From contig NC_060024.1 of the NCBI RefSeq assembly GCF_021134715.1, forward strand, positions 5,828,001 through 5,892,000: 64,000 nucleotides of DNA, read 5' to 3'. The translations under genes and the position numbers were made by a program. Positions 1 to 10,083 of this stretch are shown one piece after another. How positions within the stretch are numbered: the first letter of the stretch is position 1; each line of letters opens with the position of its first letter. Under the pieces are notes generated by a model, which did no database searches, was not told where the DNA came from, and worked only from the letters and a program-made list of their open reading frames with translations. The stretch is from Daphnia pulex. Taxonomy: Eukaryota; Arthropoda; Branchiopoda; Diplostraca; Daphniidae.

Positions 1-526
1 TTTTTGTAGTTTTTGAACGTTCTCCTGGTTGGGTCTCTGGGAGCTTGAGTTCCTCTCACATTTTCTGCGCGCCAACTTTGGTATTTGCGACACGCTCTTT
101 TTATGTGTCCTTTATTTTTGCAAAAGAAACAGGTTCTGTCCTCTAGTCCTCCCGGGAACCCTCCGTTTCTTTGGTTATCCCAATTGTCCGGAGTACGATT
201 TAGCGAATTACTCCTTTGTGGTTGTGTTTCTTGTGCTCCTTGACGGCGATTCTGTCTCCAGTTGTAATCACTTTGCGATCTTTGTCCCAGCGGGTAATAC
301 CGCGTGCGTCCGTCCGCGTCCTCCGGATTTTGCCTTTCTCTATATCTTGGGCTGTAACTTCTGCTCCTTCCGGAAAAACGGACTTGTTTCTCTCCCTCTT
401 GCTTCTGTTCGGATATATGTGCTACCGTTCCTGCTGCTACACCTGCGCAGTCAGCAGACAACTGTATGTTAGCTATGGCTTGCATAATCTGTTGCAATTC
501 GGGGTTTTTGTTTTTCTCTATTGTTG
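1..526 (-). pseudogene. Retroelement gag fragment, C-terminal part with zinc knuckle
   Basis: The minus strand reads open from about 526 to the window edge with no start codon. It gives an Arg/Gln/Asn-rich chain followed by one CCHC zinc knuckle (Cys-X2-Cys-X4-His-X4-Cys, core CFFCKNKGHIKRAC, positions 90-131). A basic, low-complexity linker with a single knuckle is what the nucleocapsid end of a retrotransposon Gag looks like; it packages element RNA in cytoplasmic particles. The frame runs off the left edge, so protease and polymerase may follow outside. On its right it stops abruptly where the 527-781 repeat begins, which suggests one element was cut by another. Gypsy versus copia cannot be decided from this piece. 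Confidence 0.7.
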
Positions 527-781
527 CGAGACGCAGCATTCGCTCGAGGCGAATTATTTGGCCACTCTGCTAACCAGTAAGTACCCTTATCTCCATTTTT
601 ATCGCAATTTTTTTTATTATTATTTGTATATATTGCCTTACTACTTTTTTTTACTTCAGGCTATACTACGCAGGAACGTATAGCCGGATATTACACTTTT
701 TGGCGTCATATGGACGCCCATTTATCTACTCTATGCCAGGACGACCAGTATCGAATTCTTCCTCCTCATCGGGACAATTGA
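527..781 (+). pseudogene. Copy 1 (5'-truncated) of a two-exon repeat protein
   Basis: The plus strand holds the end of an exon (to 576), a GT-AG intron (577-659) and a last exon (660-781) ending at TGA. The spliced product closely matches the C-terminal half of the copies at 3,059-3,810 and 4,693-5,112. The shared second exon begins [10 protein letters not shown] and ends near QYRIL followed by Pro, His and Arg residues. The first exon lacks its start because the gag fragment abuts it. The family is multi-copy and unknown to me, so a mobile-element origin is the simplest reading. The intron is kept in all three copies, so they spread as DNA and not as processed RNA. Confidence 0.6.
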
Positions 782-1516
782 TACTCCGTCTATTTTTCCT
801 TTTTTCTTTGGCAATGGCCGCTTGATAACGTACTGCCTAACGTCATCTTCTTTGGCAAGGTTGAAGAGTTTGCGGATCTTAGAAGCACGCTTGGGACCCA
901 ATCGCTTAGGCACAGTAACATCGGTCAAGCCGGGGATTGCCTGTTCACCCTTCTTGACAACAACAACTGCCAAGACAGACAAGTTAGCATCAACGATGCA
1001 TCCCCTGACTGACTTACGCCTCCTTTCACCAGTACGTCTCTCACGGAAGCAGGAATGCCCTTTGGAGAACAAAAGTCGCACATCACCTGTAGTGAGGATA
1101 CCCTGCTTCATGGGGAATCCTTGTTTGTCGTTGCCACCAGCAACTCTGAATACATATCCCTTCCACTCATCTCCAAGACCATCAGCCTCAACTTCGGCAC
1201 CCATACGCTTCTCGTATTTTCGAACTTTACGTTCATCTTCAAAAATCCCTGTTCTTGGTAAACAAACAGAATGCATTGAATGATTTTCTACTAATAAACT
1301 ATATTTTCCATCGTTCGAAACGGTGCTAACGAAATCTCTTATTACTAGACCACCTGGTAGTGTTTTATTAGACGTAAAAACAAATGTCGCTTTAGGAGAG
1401 ACGTAAGGAAATGATCTCTTCATCTTCGCCTCAATTACCATTACTGATTGCTGGGCTGATTGCTCATTGCTGAAAATCATAGCAAAAACAGGAACAAGAA
1501 TCCCTGCAAGATCCAT
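731..1516 (-). pseudogene. Chimeric reading frame containing a ribosomal protein S6 core fragment
   Basis: This 261-residue frame has three parts. Residues 1-90 are unfamiliar and start with a hydrophobic, signal-like stretch. Residues 91-241 are clearly ribosomal protein S6 (eS6): [20 protein letters not shown], then the [33 protein letters not shown] and [16 protein letters not shown] motifs. Residues 242-261 are read from the antisense of repeat copy 1. Normal eS6 is about 250 residues and begins near the MKLN start; here roughly its first 15 residues and its phosphorylated C-terminal tail are missing. No intron interrupts the S6 part, which fits a retrocopied fragment. It cannot be a working ribosomal protein. 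Whether the chimera is transcribed is unknown; a captured gene fragment inside a transposable element is the likeliest explanation. Confidence 0.7.
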
Positions 1517-1844
1517 AGTAGCCGTGGAGATCGAGCAAACAGAAGCGACAAGACTGTAAGGCTCGTCCCAGCCTTACTTTACTTGTACGAAATAGAGACG
1601 CAACGACTTGTAAGAGGATGACGTTTTGTATTTGAATACCCAAGTTTGAACATAGGATACACGAATGCGACTATTCAATATTAGAATAATAAGAGAAAGA
1701 GTGTTTACCAGCGTGAAGGCCTGCTCGGGGAAGACTGGTTATACAAGGGAAACAAGGGGGCTTTTATACTGGTCAAGGCGGAAGTCAGCGTCGGAGATTG
1801 ATCTCGTTATTGCCGTTATTGCCGTGTTGGGATTGATACTCTGG

Positions 1845-1990
1845 CTGGTGTCGATATCACGGTGTTGGGACTGGATACCTCCCGTGTGTCGACATCAGGG
1901 TGTCGGCAATGAATACTTCCCGTGAGTCAGCCTCACGGTGTCAGCAATGGATACTTCCCGTGAGTCAGCCTCACGGTGTCCGTGAGATGA
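1845..1990. repeat. Short tandem repeat of about 38 bp
   Basis: About three to four imperfect copies of a unit containing a 'ggtgtcggcaatg', 'atacttcccgtgagtcagcctcac' core follow each other. The last two copies are almost identical. The surrounding 1,520-2,250 holds no convincing gene. Confidence 0.75.
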
Positions 1991-2256
1991 TCCCATTTGC
2001 TCAACGGGCTCGTTTGCACATACGCCTTTTGAATTGCGCGCTTATGGCTGTTGGTGCTATAGATGCGCCGCTTGTTTGCTGGTTACGGGTGCCCTCCCGT
2101 GGCTGGGTTCGGGTACTACTCTCTGCCAGAGCGGTGAGTTAACCCGATCCTTACACACTCCCCCCTTTAAATTTGCACTCCTGGGCAAATACAATATTAA
2201 GCTACGCTAAGGATCGGTTAATAAAATGCATTGAAAGAGACATTTAAACAGGAAAT

Positions 2257-2427
2257 GTATGATAATTTCACAGCTTTTACGGCGCTGTACAATACATATG
2301 CATAGGGTGGCCTTGAAACTGTCATCGGAATTTATCTGCCCGCCGGCTACTGCAGTGTTACGTACGCGCGACTGGTACGCTTTGGTTACACTGGCTCGGC
2401 GTTGGCTCTTTTGTTTCTTTTTCTTGC
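2257..2427. repeat. Interspersed repeat, copy A (pair with 3,937-4,090)
   Basis: About 165 bp beginning 'gataatttcacagcttttac' recur at 3,937-4,090 with few differences, including a small indel near the middle. Both lie in the same orientation near copies of the two-exon repeat protein, so they may be flanking parts of the same larger mobile unit. Reading frames across them are short and not believable as genes. Confidence 0.75.
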
Positions 2428-2935
2428 GCGTTTTGGCGAGATACGTCCGGAATTTTGTTTCAATACTTCGCCTTTTTGATTAAAGGACATCGCCCTTTTT
2501 TTTTTTTTTTTGTTTCTTCACCTTTGATGGTTTAAGATTTTTCGACTTTCTATAATGGCATCATGGGACATAACATGGTTATCATGGGACATAACATGGT
2601 CGTAATGGAAAATAGGTCAATTATTGAAGCTAAAATGTAGTGTAATATGTATGTAGCGTAAACAATTTGAAATACAATGTGCTCTATATTGTCATCCTCT
2701 TTGATTAATATTTCTACTTTCTTAAGCTTTGTAGTAGGACAAAATACATTTTTTTCTTAGCATTGTGTTACATGTTATTGGTGTGCGTTCTGTTTCTTGA
2801 ATATATATGGGGAACCTACGTGATATGTTTTCTTTTTTTTTTTTTTTTTTTTTTGTTTCTGTATTTTATACGATCTTTTAGCTATTTGAAACGAGAATTG
2901 GTGGGTGTCCTTACATGCTGACGATGGTTTAACGG
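2428..2935. other. AT-rich spacer with homopolymers and a 21-bp duplication
   Basis: No gene seen. It holds two long T runs (about 2,497 and 2,832) and a direct duplication of 'atcatgggacataacatggt' at about 2,570-2,610. Confidence 0.5.
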
Positions 2936-3058
2936 GTGGTCTTTTATTTTGGTCAGACATTTCACTATTTTTGTTCATTGCCTATTTCGCCTCGCCCTAG
3001 TGCGTACGTTTCGCCCTTTTTTGCTAGGAAAAAGTTGCCCCTCTCTGTTTTACCTAAA

Positions 3059-3810
3059 ATGCCGCGCCCTAAACGTTTTAAGCGCGTTATTTATGCGGAG
3101 TCCTCCGCTAGTTCAAATGCGGGGAATCCCCAGGTGCCCTCAACATCGGTAGTCCCCCCCCTCGTCATTCGGGTTCGTCCCGAATCGCCGCGTGTTGTTC
3201 CGGCCGCTGGCCACTCCGGCTTCGTTCGTCCGCCGTCCCGAAGCCAAGCTGGCTCCGTAGTTCCTCTGGCGGCTGGCCGTTCCAGCCCTGTTCGGCCGAC
3301 GGCTCGAAAAAGTTTCGGAGTGCCTCTGCGTGTTCCGGCGGGTGGCCGTTCCGGCCCTTTTGTCGTCGAATCGTTTGTGCGGCCATCCAGCCCGGTTCGC
3401 TCAGCGTTCCGGCCGTTTGTAGCTACCCCGGTGCCTCAGCCCCCGCCCGCGTCGCCGTCAGGAAGGGGGCAAAGCGTAGGCAGTATGCCGGCGCTCGTCC
3501 CCATCTGGCCGCCGACTCTGGTGGTCGGCCGTTCATCAGATGCTGGCTCCAGGTCGCCACTGGTTTCGTCGCCGGGTTCGTCGAGCCCGGCTGAGCCGTA
3601 TGACTTCGAAACACAGCATTCTCTCTAGGCCAATTATTTGGCCACTCTTTTAACGAGTAAGTATTCTATTTTCCCCATTATTAATTGTATATATTCCATT
3701 AATAAAATCTTCTTTTTTTTTGTTGACTTCAGGCTATACTACGCAGGAGCGTATAGCTGCTTACTACACTTTTCGGAGGGACATGGACGCCCATTTGTCC
3801 ACTTTGGACC
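3059..3810 (+). pseudogene. Copy 2 of the two-exon repeat protein, with a premature stop
   Basis: A start at 3,059 opens a Pro/Ser/Arg-rich, low-complexity chain (MPRPKRFKRVIY onward) that continues to the shared YDFE-QHSL motif. There a TAG stop at 3,626-3,628 replaces the Glu or Gly-region codon seen in copies 1 and 3. The GT donor follows at 3,657 and the second exon begins at 3,733, so gene structure is kept. The second exon matches its sisters to about 3,808 and then runs into a minisatellite, so the C terminus is lost. The long Pro/Ser region is much larger here than in copy 3, so copy 2 may show the fuller ancestral first exon. Function unknown. Confidence 0.6.
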
Positions 3811-3918
3811 AGGTTGGCCATTTTGCCCCGGCTGGCCCGGTGGTCCTTGTTGGCCTGGTGATCCTTGTTGGCCTGGTGGCCCTTGTTGGCCTGGTGGCCC
3901 TGGCGATGGTGTTGGGGT
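3808..3918. repeat. 18-bp minisatellite (collagen-like when read on the minus strand)
   Basis: Repeats of 'ccttgttggcctggtggc' with small variants. On the minus strand they read as Gly-X-Y triplets (GPPGQQG and similar). The frame around it has no other collagen features and no neighbour supporting a gene, so this is called a repeat. Confidence 0.75.
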
Positions 3919-3936
3919 ATTAGTATTTTTTATTAT

Positions 3937-4090
3937 TTCGATAATTTCACAGCTTTTACGGCGCTGTACAATACACATGCACAGGGTGGCCTTGAAACTT
4001 TCATCGGAATTTCTTCTGCCCGCCGGCTACATATGCGCGACTGGTACGCTTTTGTTACACTGGCTCGGCGTTGGCTCTTTTGTTTTGTTT
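3937..4090. repeat. Interspersed repeat, copy B (pair with 2,257-2,427)
   Basis: Second copy of the repeat described at 2,257-2,427, in the same orientation. It follows directly after the minisatellite that truncates repeat-protein copy 2. Confidence 0.75.
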
Positions 4091-4692
4091 CAGTATCACT
4101 GAAAAACGGTAATACCTCAGAAAAAAAATAACACACCTCCAAATTTTTGATATGTTTTTAAAGACATACTTAACTATACAATGTGTAATTTTCACAAATA
4201 AAAAAGTGTCAACACCTTTTCTGTGAATTTTCAAAAAAGAGTGATTTTGACACTTTTTCCGTTTTATGGAATTTTTTAATTTTTTCTACTTAAGTTAGGA
4301 TTACCATCTTTTGTATACTTAAACAAGCAATACCAATCTATATTTTTATCGAATAAAAAATTAAAAAAACTTGTGACGTCATCCCTAGCGCATAGTTCAA
4401 AGTAGGGTGGTTTTTGCGTTCGGAAAGATCGATGGTGCTGCCACCACAGTCGTCCGATTTTTTTCTAAAATTAGGTTATCATTCCCTTAACACATTCTGA
4501 TCAATAGTTTCCCTTAAATTTTAGTTTAAAGTATAAAAAAGTGTAATTAAAATGAATACGGTATCAATAGGGTACGAAAAATATAAATCGATGCCACGCC
4601 CACCCATCCCCTTATTTTTCAAAACCCTTCGACAAAAAGTCTTATTTTGATCTATATTTAAGATTTATCATAAACAAAATTAATTCGGGAAT
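4091..4692. other. AT-rich spacer with a short inverted repeat
   Basis: No gene seen. 'aaaaagtgtcaa' at about 4,201 and its complement 'ttgacacttttt' at about 4,245-4,257 could form a small hairpin. Confidence 0.45.
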
Positions 4693-5112
4693 ATGACCGC
4701 GGCAAGGTTTTGTCGTTTTGGCTTGGAATGTCCCAGCAGCATGCCGGAGCTTGTTCCTATCTGGCCGCCGACAGTGTTGTCTGAGAGTTCTTCGATTCAT
4801 GGCTTGCCGCCGCCACTGCTGTCGTCGGAGAGTTCCTCGAGCCCTCCCCCCTCTCCTTACGACTTCGAGAAGCAGTATTCGTTGGAGTCGAACTATTTGG
4901 CCACTCTGCTGACCAGTAAGTACCCTAATCTCGTTTCATCGCCATTTTCTGTATTTTTATTTATATATATTTTCTTACTTTTTTTCATTTCAGGCTATAC
5001 TACGCAGGAGAGGATAGCCGGCTATTTCAACTTTCGGCGTCGGATGGACGCCCATCTCGCGACGTTATCTAGGGACGATCAATATCGGATTCTTCATCCT
5101 CATCGGGATTGA
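4693..5112 (+). CDS. Copy 3 of the two-exon repeat protein (apparently intact)
   Basis: Exon 1 is 4,693-4,915 and exon 2 is 4,994-5,112, with a 78-bp intron (GTAAGT donor, CAG acceptor). Joining them gives 113 residues in one frame with a TGA stop. The first exon holds a Ser/Pro-rich segment after a MPELVPIWPPT motif that is also present in copy 2. The second exon carries the family signature [10 protein letters not shown] and a charged C terminus. There is no signal peptide, membrane segment or fold I recognise. It is the only one of three local copies without a visible defect. Family identity is unknown; host gene or mobile-element protein are both possible, and the multi-copy setting favours the latter. 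Confidence 0.5.
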   Translation: MTAARFCRFGLECPSSMPELVPIWPPTVLSESSSIHGLPPPLLSSESSSSPPPSPYDFEKQYSLESNYLATLLTSKYPNLVSSPFSVFLFIYIFLLFFISGYTTQERIAGYFNFRRRMDAHLATLSRDDQYRILHPHRD

Positions 5113-6050
5113 TAATTGATTGAGTCCATCTATTTTTCTTTTGTTTGTTCGTTGGCTGAAACTTTTTATGTATTCCTGTCTGCCGTCGAATAATACAAAA
5201 TTTACTTGATACTATTTTCGTTTCGCTCGTATTCTTTTTTTTTTTTTTTTAAATAAATTCCTACGCTTGCGTTGGGACAACTTTATAACATATATATATT
5301 TTTTTTCTTTTAACTAAAACAGTTTAAATGGCGTAGAAAAAGGGGGAAAAAGAGACAAAGCTATCCTATAATAAGAAGGGGAAAATGAATTAGGCCTATA
5401 AAGTGCATTAAATCTATAGGACTTGTAAATAGTAGTAGTGAGACGCTTGTAGTAGTGTTACAGTTGTTGTCTTGGTTGTCCCTGACTGTCCCTGTCATAC
5501 ATTACCACCTTGTGTCAGCTGACTCTAAATACACCTTGTAGCCGCACCTCTCTTGTCGACTCGCTTTATTGTGATAAGCCATCATCACACTGTATTGTTA
5601 AATTATTTGTCAATTTTGCATTACTTTTAATGTTTTGTCATTAGTAGCACGGGAATGTTTGTTCTCCGTATACTACTGCTGCTAGGCCTATAGGCCTAAA
5701 TACGCTCTAGGCCTAAACGCTCTCGAAGTCACCGTATGTGATTGCGAGCAAGCTTCTCAGAAGGGAATTTTACAATTTTCTTATTAAGACTGTCAGCCCG
5801 AAAAAGATGAAAAACGCACGAATGCAGTCAACTATTCAGTATATACCGAAAAACGGGAAGAAATTAAATTCCCTGGCTATATTTGTGCAAGATGGAAACA
5901 AATAAAACATATAACTAAATACAAGCTTTTCGGTCAAAAAGTGCTCGTGCCAGACAAAATCGCCTTGGAAACATCACACTTCCAAAATAAATGAATGAAT
6001 GAAATGAAACTACACGTCGTTGCATTTCAGTCTATATATGTTAGAAACAA
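5113..6050. other. Gene-poor AT-rich region
   Basis: No convincing coding or RNA gene. T runs at about 5,237 and 5,291 and frequent 'aggcctata' words, which recur through the window. Confidence 0.5.
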
Positions 6051-6145
6051 TTAACTTAGTTGGAAGATTCAAGTTTGCTTTCTCGTATAATTTCGTAATT
6101 GAAATTGTACGTGAAAGCAAGTACTGACTTCCAATTTAGATAATT
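6051..6145. mobile_element. Small foldback element (MITE-like), copy 1
   Basis: Arms at 6,072-6,094 and 6,101-6,125 are near-perfect reverse complements (core 'gctttctcgtataatttc' against 'gaaattgtacgtgaaagc'). The pairing extends outward through ttggaag/cttccaa. A related foldback lies at 23,684-23,795. No coding capacity. Confidence 0.6.
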
Positions 6146-6830
6146 TTCAACACCAGAATCAATTCATGCAACTGAATAGACAGATACAGCGGAGAAACTG
6201 TAATATGCAACAATAAGTAAAAGTAAAGAAACAATTCCGATGATAACAACAATATACAGTTATCTCCTCTATGGATTCTCGACAAAAATTCGACCAAAAC
6301 TGTTGAAACAACCGAGCCCGGAGCCCACTAGAACACGACTAACTGCAGTTACTAGTCGGAATGAAATGTGAGGGGGAGTCAGAGGGGGAGTCAGCAGTGC
6401 AGCTGCTGACACGAAATAATCTCAACATGCTATTGGCGGAAGAAATAGGCTATAGCCTATATATAGCTTACTGTAGTTAATGTATACAGCAGCAACCGAA
6501 GCTGCTATAGTACGACACGCATATTTGATGTATTGGGCTACATCGGTGAAGGGCGCGTATAGGCTATAGGCGCGCCATATCTTATAGCCTATTAGGCCTA
6601 TAGCTATATGCTGCTGGTTGACTCAGTAGGTACATGCTGCTAGCTGGGAAAGTTACAATATTCTTTATGGATGCTATTAGATCCTGATTAAACACAAAGA
6701 TTAAAAGAATTTAGGCTATACACGAGGCTGAATTGCTTTATATAAACAATAGACTGCACCGATATACTGTATAACAATTTTATACAGTAAAAAACAAACA
6801 AACAATAGATGGGCATGTCCAACGCAGCAC
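6146..6830. other. Gene-poor AT-rich region
   Basis: No gene seen; contains repeated 'ctatagcctata' type words at about 6,445-6,605. Confidence 0.5.
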
Positions 6831-6901
6831 GGTGTGTTAGCTTGTGTTGGTTAGAGCGCCGTGCCAACAACGCAGATGAGGTCATGTCTTCAATCCTATT
6901 A
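6831..6901 (+). pseudogene. tRNA-Ile-derived pseudogene
   Basis: The sequence matches the intact tRNA-Ile at 21,215-21,288 through the D arm (gttggttagagc), the anticodon arm and the variable loop (aggtcatg). The anticodon loop reads ccaacaa where the real gene has ctaataa. The T stem and the 3' half of the acceptor stem no longer pair. It is a degenerate copy, perhaps a tRNA-derived SINE head. Confidence 0.7.
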
Positions 6902-7064
6902 TAATATATAATATAATATTATTTGTTGTCTATATTACATAGTATTTATGCGTGTAAGGAGTTTAAAACAAACCATCAAGTATCAAGTAAGTTTGTTTAG
7001 AATTTATTTTTTGTTGCTTGATAACAAGGCGGTTTATAATGTATTAAACTTGACCACGAAATAT

Positions 7065-7148
7065 GTCAGGATGGCCGAGCGGTCTAAGGCGCTGCGTTCA
7101 GGTCGCAGTCCAGTTCTCTGGGCGTGGGTTCGAATCCCACTTCTGACA
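7065..7148 (+). tRNA. tRNA-Leu (anticodon CAG)
   Basis: An 84-nt type II tRNA with acceptor stem GTCAGGA/TTCTGAC, discriminator A, and D arm GGCCGAGCGGTCTAAGGC. The anticodon stem is CTGCG/CGCAG around loop TTCAGGT, with anticodon CAG at 7,099-7,101. It has the long variable arm typical of Leu and a GGTTCGAATCCC T arm. No intron. The internal A and B boxes for RNA polymerase III are intact. Confidence 0.97.
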
Positions 7149-8689
7149 ATCTATTTTAATTTTTGAATTGAACAAAAGAGTAATATAGGCCCTACAAAGA
7201 CAATGCAATGTATAGATTAATTGAGATAAGTGTTCTCTAAGTCTTAAATTCTGTACCCGCAAAGTAAATAGAAAATATTTATGGATTTTTCTTTTTTTGT
7301 TTGAGTCATTTCTGCACTTTTAAAATTACGTTATAATGGTTATAGTAAACCATACTCTCATGTGAAGTAACTATGTATAGGCCTAGAAAACCCGATCTAA
7401 TATAGGCCGGCCTACATTTATATAGTTACAACTAGTGCTAAAAAGCCTATAGCGGATGATGTTTCCGGTCTTCACTTCAGCCGACTTCAGCAGGCCTGCA
7501 CGATGAGTCGTGCTGGTATTGAGTAGGATACAGTCATACAGCACTAAAACCCGACTAAAACATAACGCAGATTCATCTCGACAACTGTACAAATGAAAAA
7601 TTAGCTGCCATTTGAAACGGTAAAGATGAACAAAAAAAGTTTACGGCAAAGAAAACTTTGTAAATAATTTAGATATTTTGGTTTGTGATCGATCGTTTTG
7701 GGCATCATGCAGGTAGGCCTATAGAACAGTATATAAAGAACAGCCTAATGTACAGATTATATTATAACGCAATGCATATTTCGTTATAAATGGGATTTCT
7801 GGCTAATTTTTTCAAGATGTAATAGCTACAAATGTCACGTTGTTCTCTGTATATATACAGCGCTGTTGCTAGCTATGGGAATAAATGCAGCCACAGCTTG
7901 GCCCCAGTTTTCTGCATCCCTCCCTCTCCTTTCTATAGCAGCTATTCAAATTTATGATACTGTGTATATATATCACATTTCCAGTAGGGCCTAGGCATAT
8001 GCCATGTGTTCTACGCACTTGGGTTTGCTGGGGTTCTTTTTTTTCTGAAAGCCGATTCTCTATTTTGTGTGTTACTGGTTCGGTGGCCATCCAGCAGCAG
8101 TGTCCGAGACTCTCGAATTAGGTATTTCATTGATTTTTTGAAAAAAAAAAAAAGGTTGTCTTGAACAAAGTTTCCAGCATGGTTCCCACCGTTCCTTTTA
8201 CGGCGTGGAAATGCATAGCCATTATTTTTAAAGAATTTTTAACGTTTTGTATGATGCAATGTGAATTAAAACCGCTGATATTGTGAATGCATGCGGCCTA
8301 TATATTATTGCCTCTAATATAAAGTGACCTTACTTTTTTAATTGACGATATTATAATGTACATTTCTTATTTCATAAACCTCAGTGAAATGTGTGCTTAG
8401 GCCTACATGGCTGTTTTGAAAACTGCCATAAAAGATGACTAAAAAAACACATCACTGCAAGTTCATCATAACAGCGGTTGATCGTTCAAGCAGAGCTGCA
8501 GGCTGGGGTTTGGCAAAAAAAAGTCCTTACCTCGAAAATTTCAATCAAGGGTGTATATTGTATAATCGTTAAACTGATTGCACAACAAATTTTGCATAAT
8601 TTATTAATATTTATTTGACTCTTAATTGCATTCAATTTCGACAGGACATTGAAACTACATGAAATCGGACTGATTTCCCTTTGGGAGAA
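7149..8689. other. Gene-poor AT-rich region
   Basis: No convincing coding exon or RNA gene on either strand; short low-complexity runs only (A run at about 8,143). Confidence 0.45.
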
Positions 8690-8980
8690 ACAATTTGGGC
8701 CGAATACGTATGGTCTGCCGTTGTCGTATCATTTTGTGACGCAGACTTCAATCAAATCAATTGCTCGATCAACTCGTCGTCATTTCCCAAGCATTGACCT
8801 GTTAGAGGAATCACAGCATCTGGCTTGATTAATACGATAAGTTACGTAACTTTCGACGAGGTTATCTTGGCTGATGTTTCCACTATCCTTCAGCTGCAAT
8901 GAAACATTTTTTCCTGTCCCGCAACTCTGCAACGTCGGCAACGTCAAATTCGAAAATGGCTTTATGCAACACATGCACAA
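8690..8980 (-). pseudogene. Gene fragment homologous to 13,060-13,193
   Basis: About 110 bp here and at 13,090-13,193 are clearly related ('tatggtctgcc', 'gacgcagacttcaatca' in both). On the minus strand both can read an IEVCVTK ... GRPY motif, but here it is interrupted by a stop and a frame change. Cys-containing chains upstream (QSCGTGKNVSL) may belong to the same gene. I do not recognise the family. The two fragments flank the serine-protease homologue, so they may be remnants of a local duplication. Confidence 0.4.
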
Positions 8981-10083
8981 CCATGTTCATCAATCATTTC
9001 TCTTTTTTACTTATGGTTTACTCTTTACCCGAAAAATTCAACTTTTATTCATACCGTTTTACCTATGTCCTATATCTGTATATTTCCTTGCCACGCCCAC
9101 GTCAGCCTACATTTTACGCACTTCCGGTAGGGGAGAGTGGGAGCTGCGGCGGGCCTATTGCCTAATACAGCAGCGGAGCAGCATCACTGCTGCTTGCATC
9201 GTGTAACAATGATTCTGCAATGGAAAAGCGCCAAAGCGGCCATCACGGATTCATTTTCTTACTTTACCTCCGAGTCTGAGTATATAATGATGGCAATATC
9301 GAAATTAATTTTGAGTTAAATAAAATGTATAAATATTCTGAGCTATAACTCACCTGAGTAGCTTATAAAACAAAACTAGCGATTTCCCTCGCCATCATTT
9401 GGGAGTTTGACGGTTCATTTGAATGCATTCCAGCAGCAGCAATCGAGCAGTTATATGTAAAACAGGCCAGCTATACCGTAAATCTCCATATAATGTAAAA
9501 GGGGAAATTCATTCCTACCGAAAAATGATTTTTTTCAGTCCCAGTACTTGTCCCTTCACTGACCATTACAAGTTCCTTATTCGGTGATCGCCCGCGAGTA
9601 CTTAATCTTGTTAAACTTTTGAGTTAATCGTCATTCCCTTATTAGGCTATGAGTTGCCCTTGAAAATAATAAAAATATGGCAATATACAAAAAACCTTGA
9701 GGTGCAATTTTTTCAATGATGCTGATATTGTAATTTAAATATCCTTTCGGTATTTAACTTATTGAAATTTATATCTTCTTATACAAGTCAAGACAAAACG
9801 AAATAAACAACAACATAGCTTATTGATCGGATAATTCTTTGTCTAAATTAAGAAATAGGTAAAAATTTCAAAGGCAATGTTTGTTTATTCATCATGTTAA
9901 AAATTGTATGGCTGCCAGCATACGGTGGCCAGTGGGCAGTGGCCTACAATAATTCATTTAAGCCAGCCAAAACGGAATAAAAAATTTGTGTTTAGTATTT
10001 CTAAGAAAGGTTAGAAAAAAAAATTGGTCGACCTCAAATTTCATATATTGGTTGTCGTCATTACAACCCTTTGGTTCTTTTTT
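8981..10083. other. Spacer between fragment and protease homologue
   Basis: No coding exon supported. AT-rich, with a good minus-strand donor-like site at about 9,355, but no reading frame can be attached to it. Confidence 0.4.

Noticed and set aside
731-1516. Functional ribosomal protein S6 gene
   Set aside because: Start and phosphorylated tail of S6 are missing and replaced by unrelated sequence.
3739-3978. Collagen-like frame on the minus strand
   Set aside because: The Gly-X-Y pattern comes entirely from an 18-bp minisatellite; no start context, signal or flanking collagen sequence.
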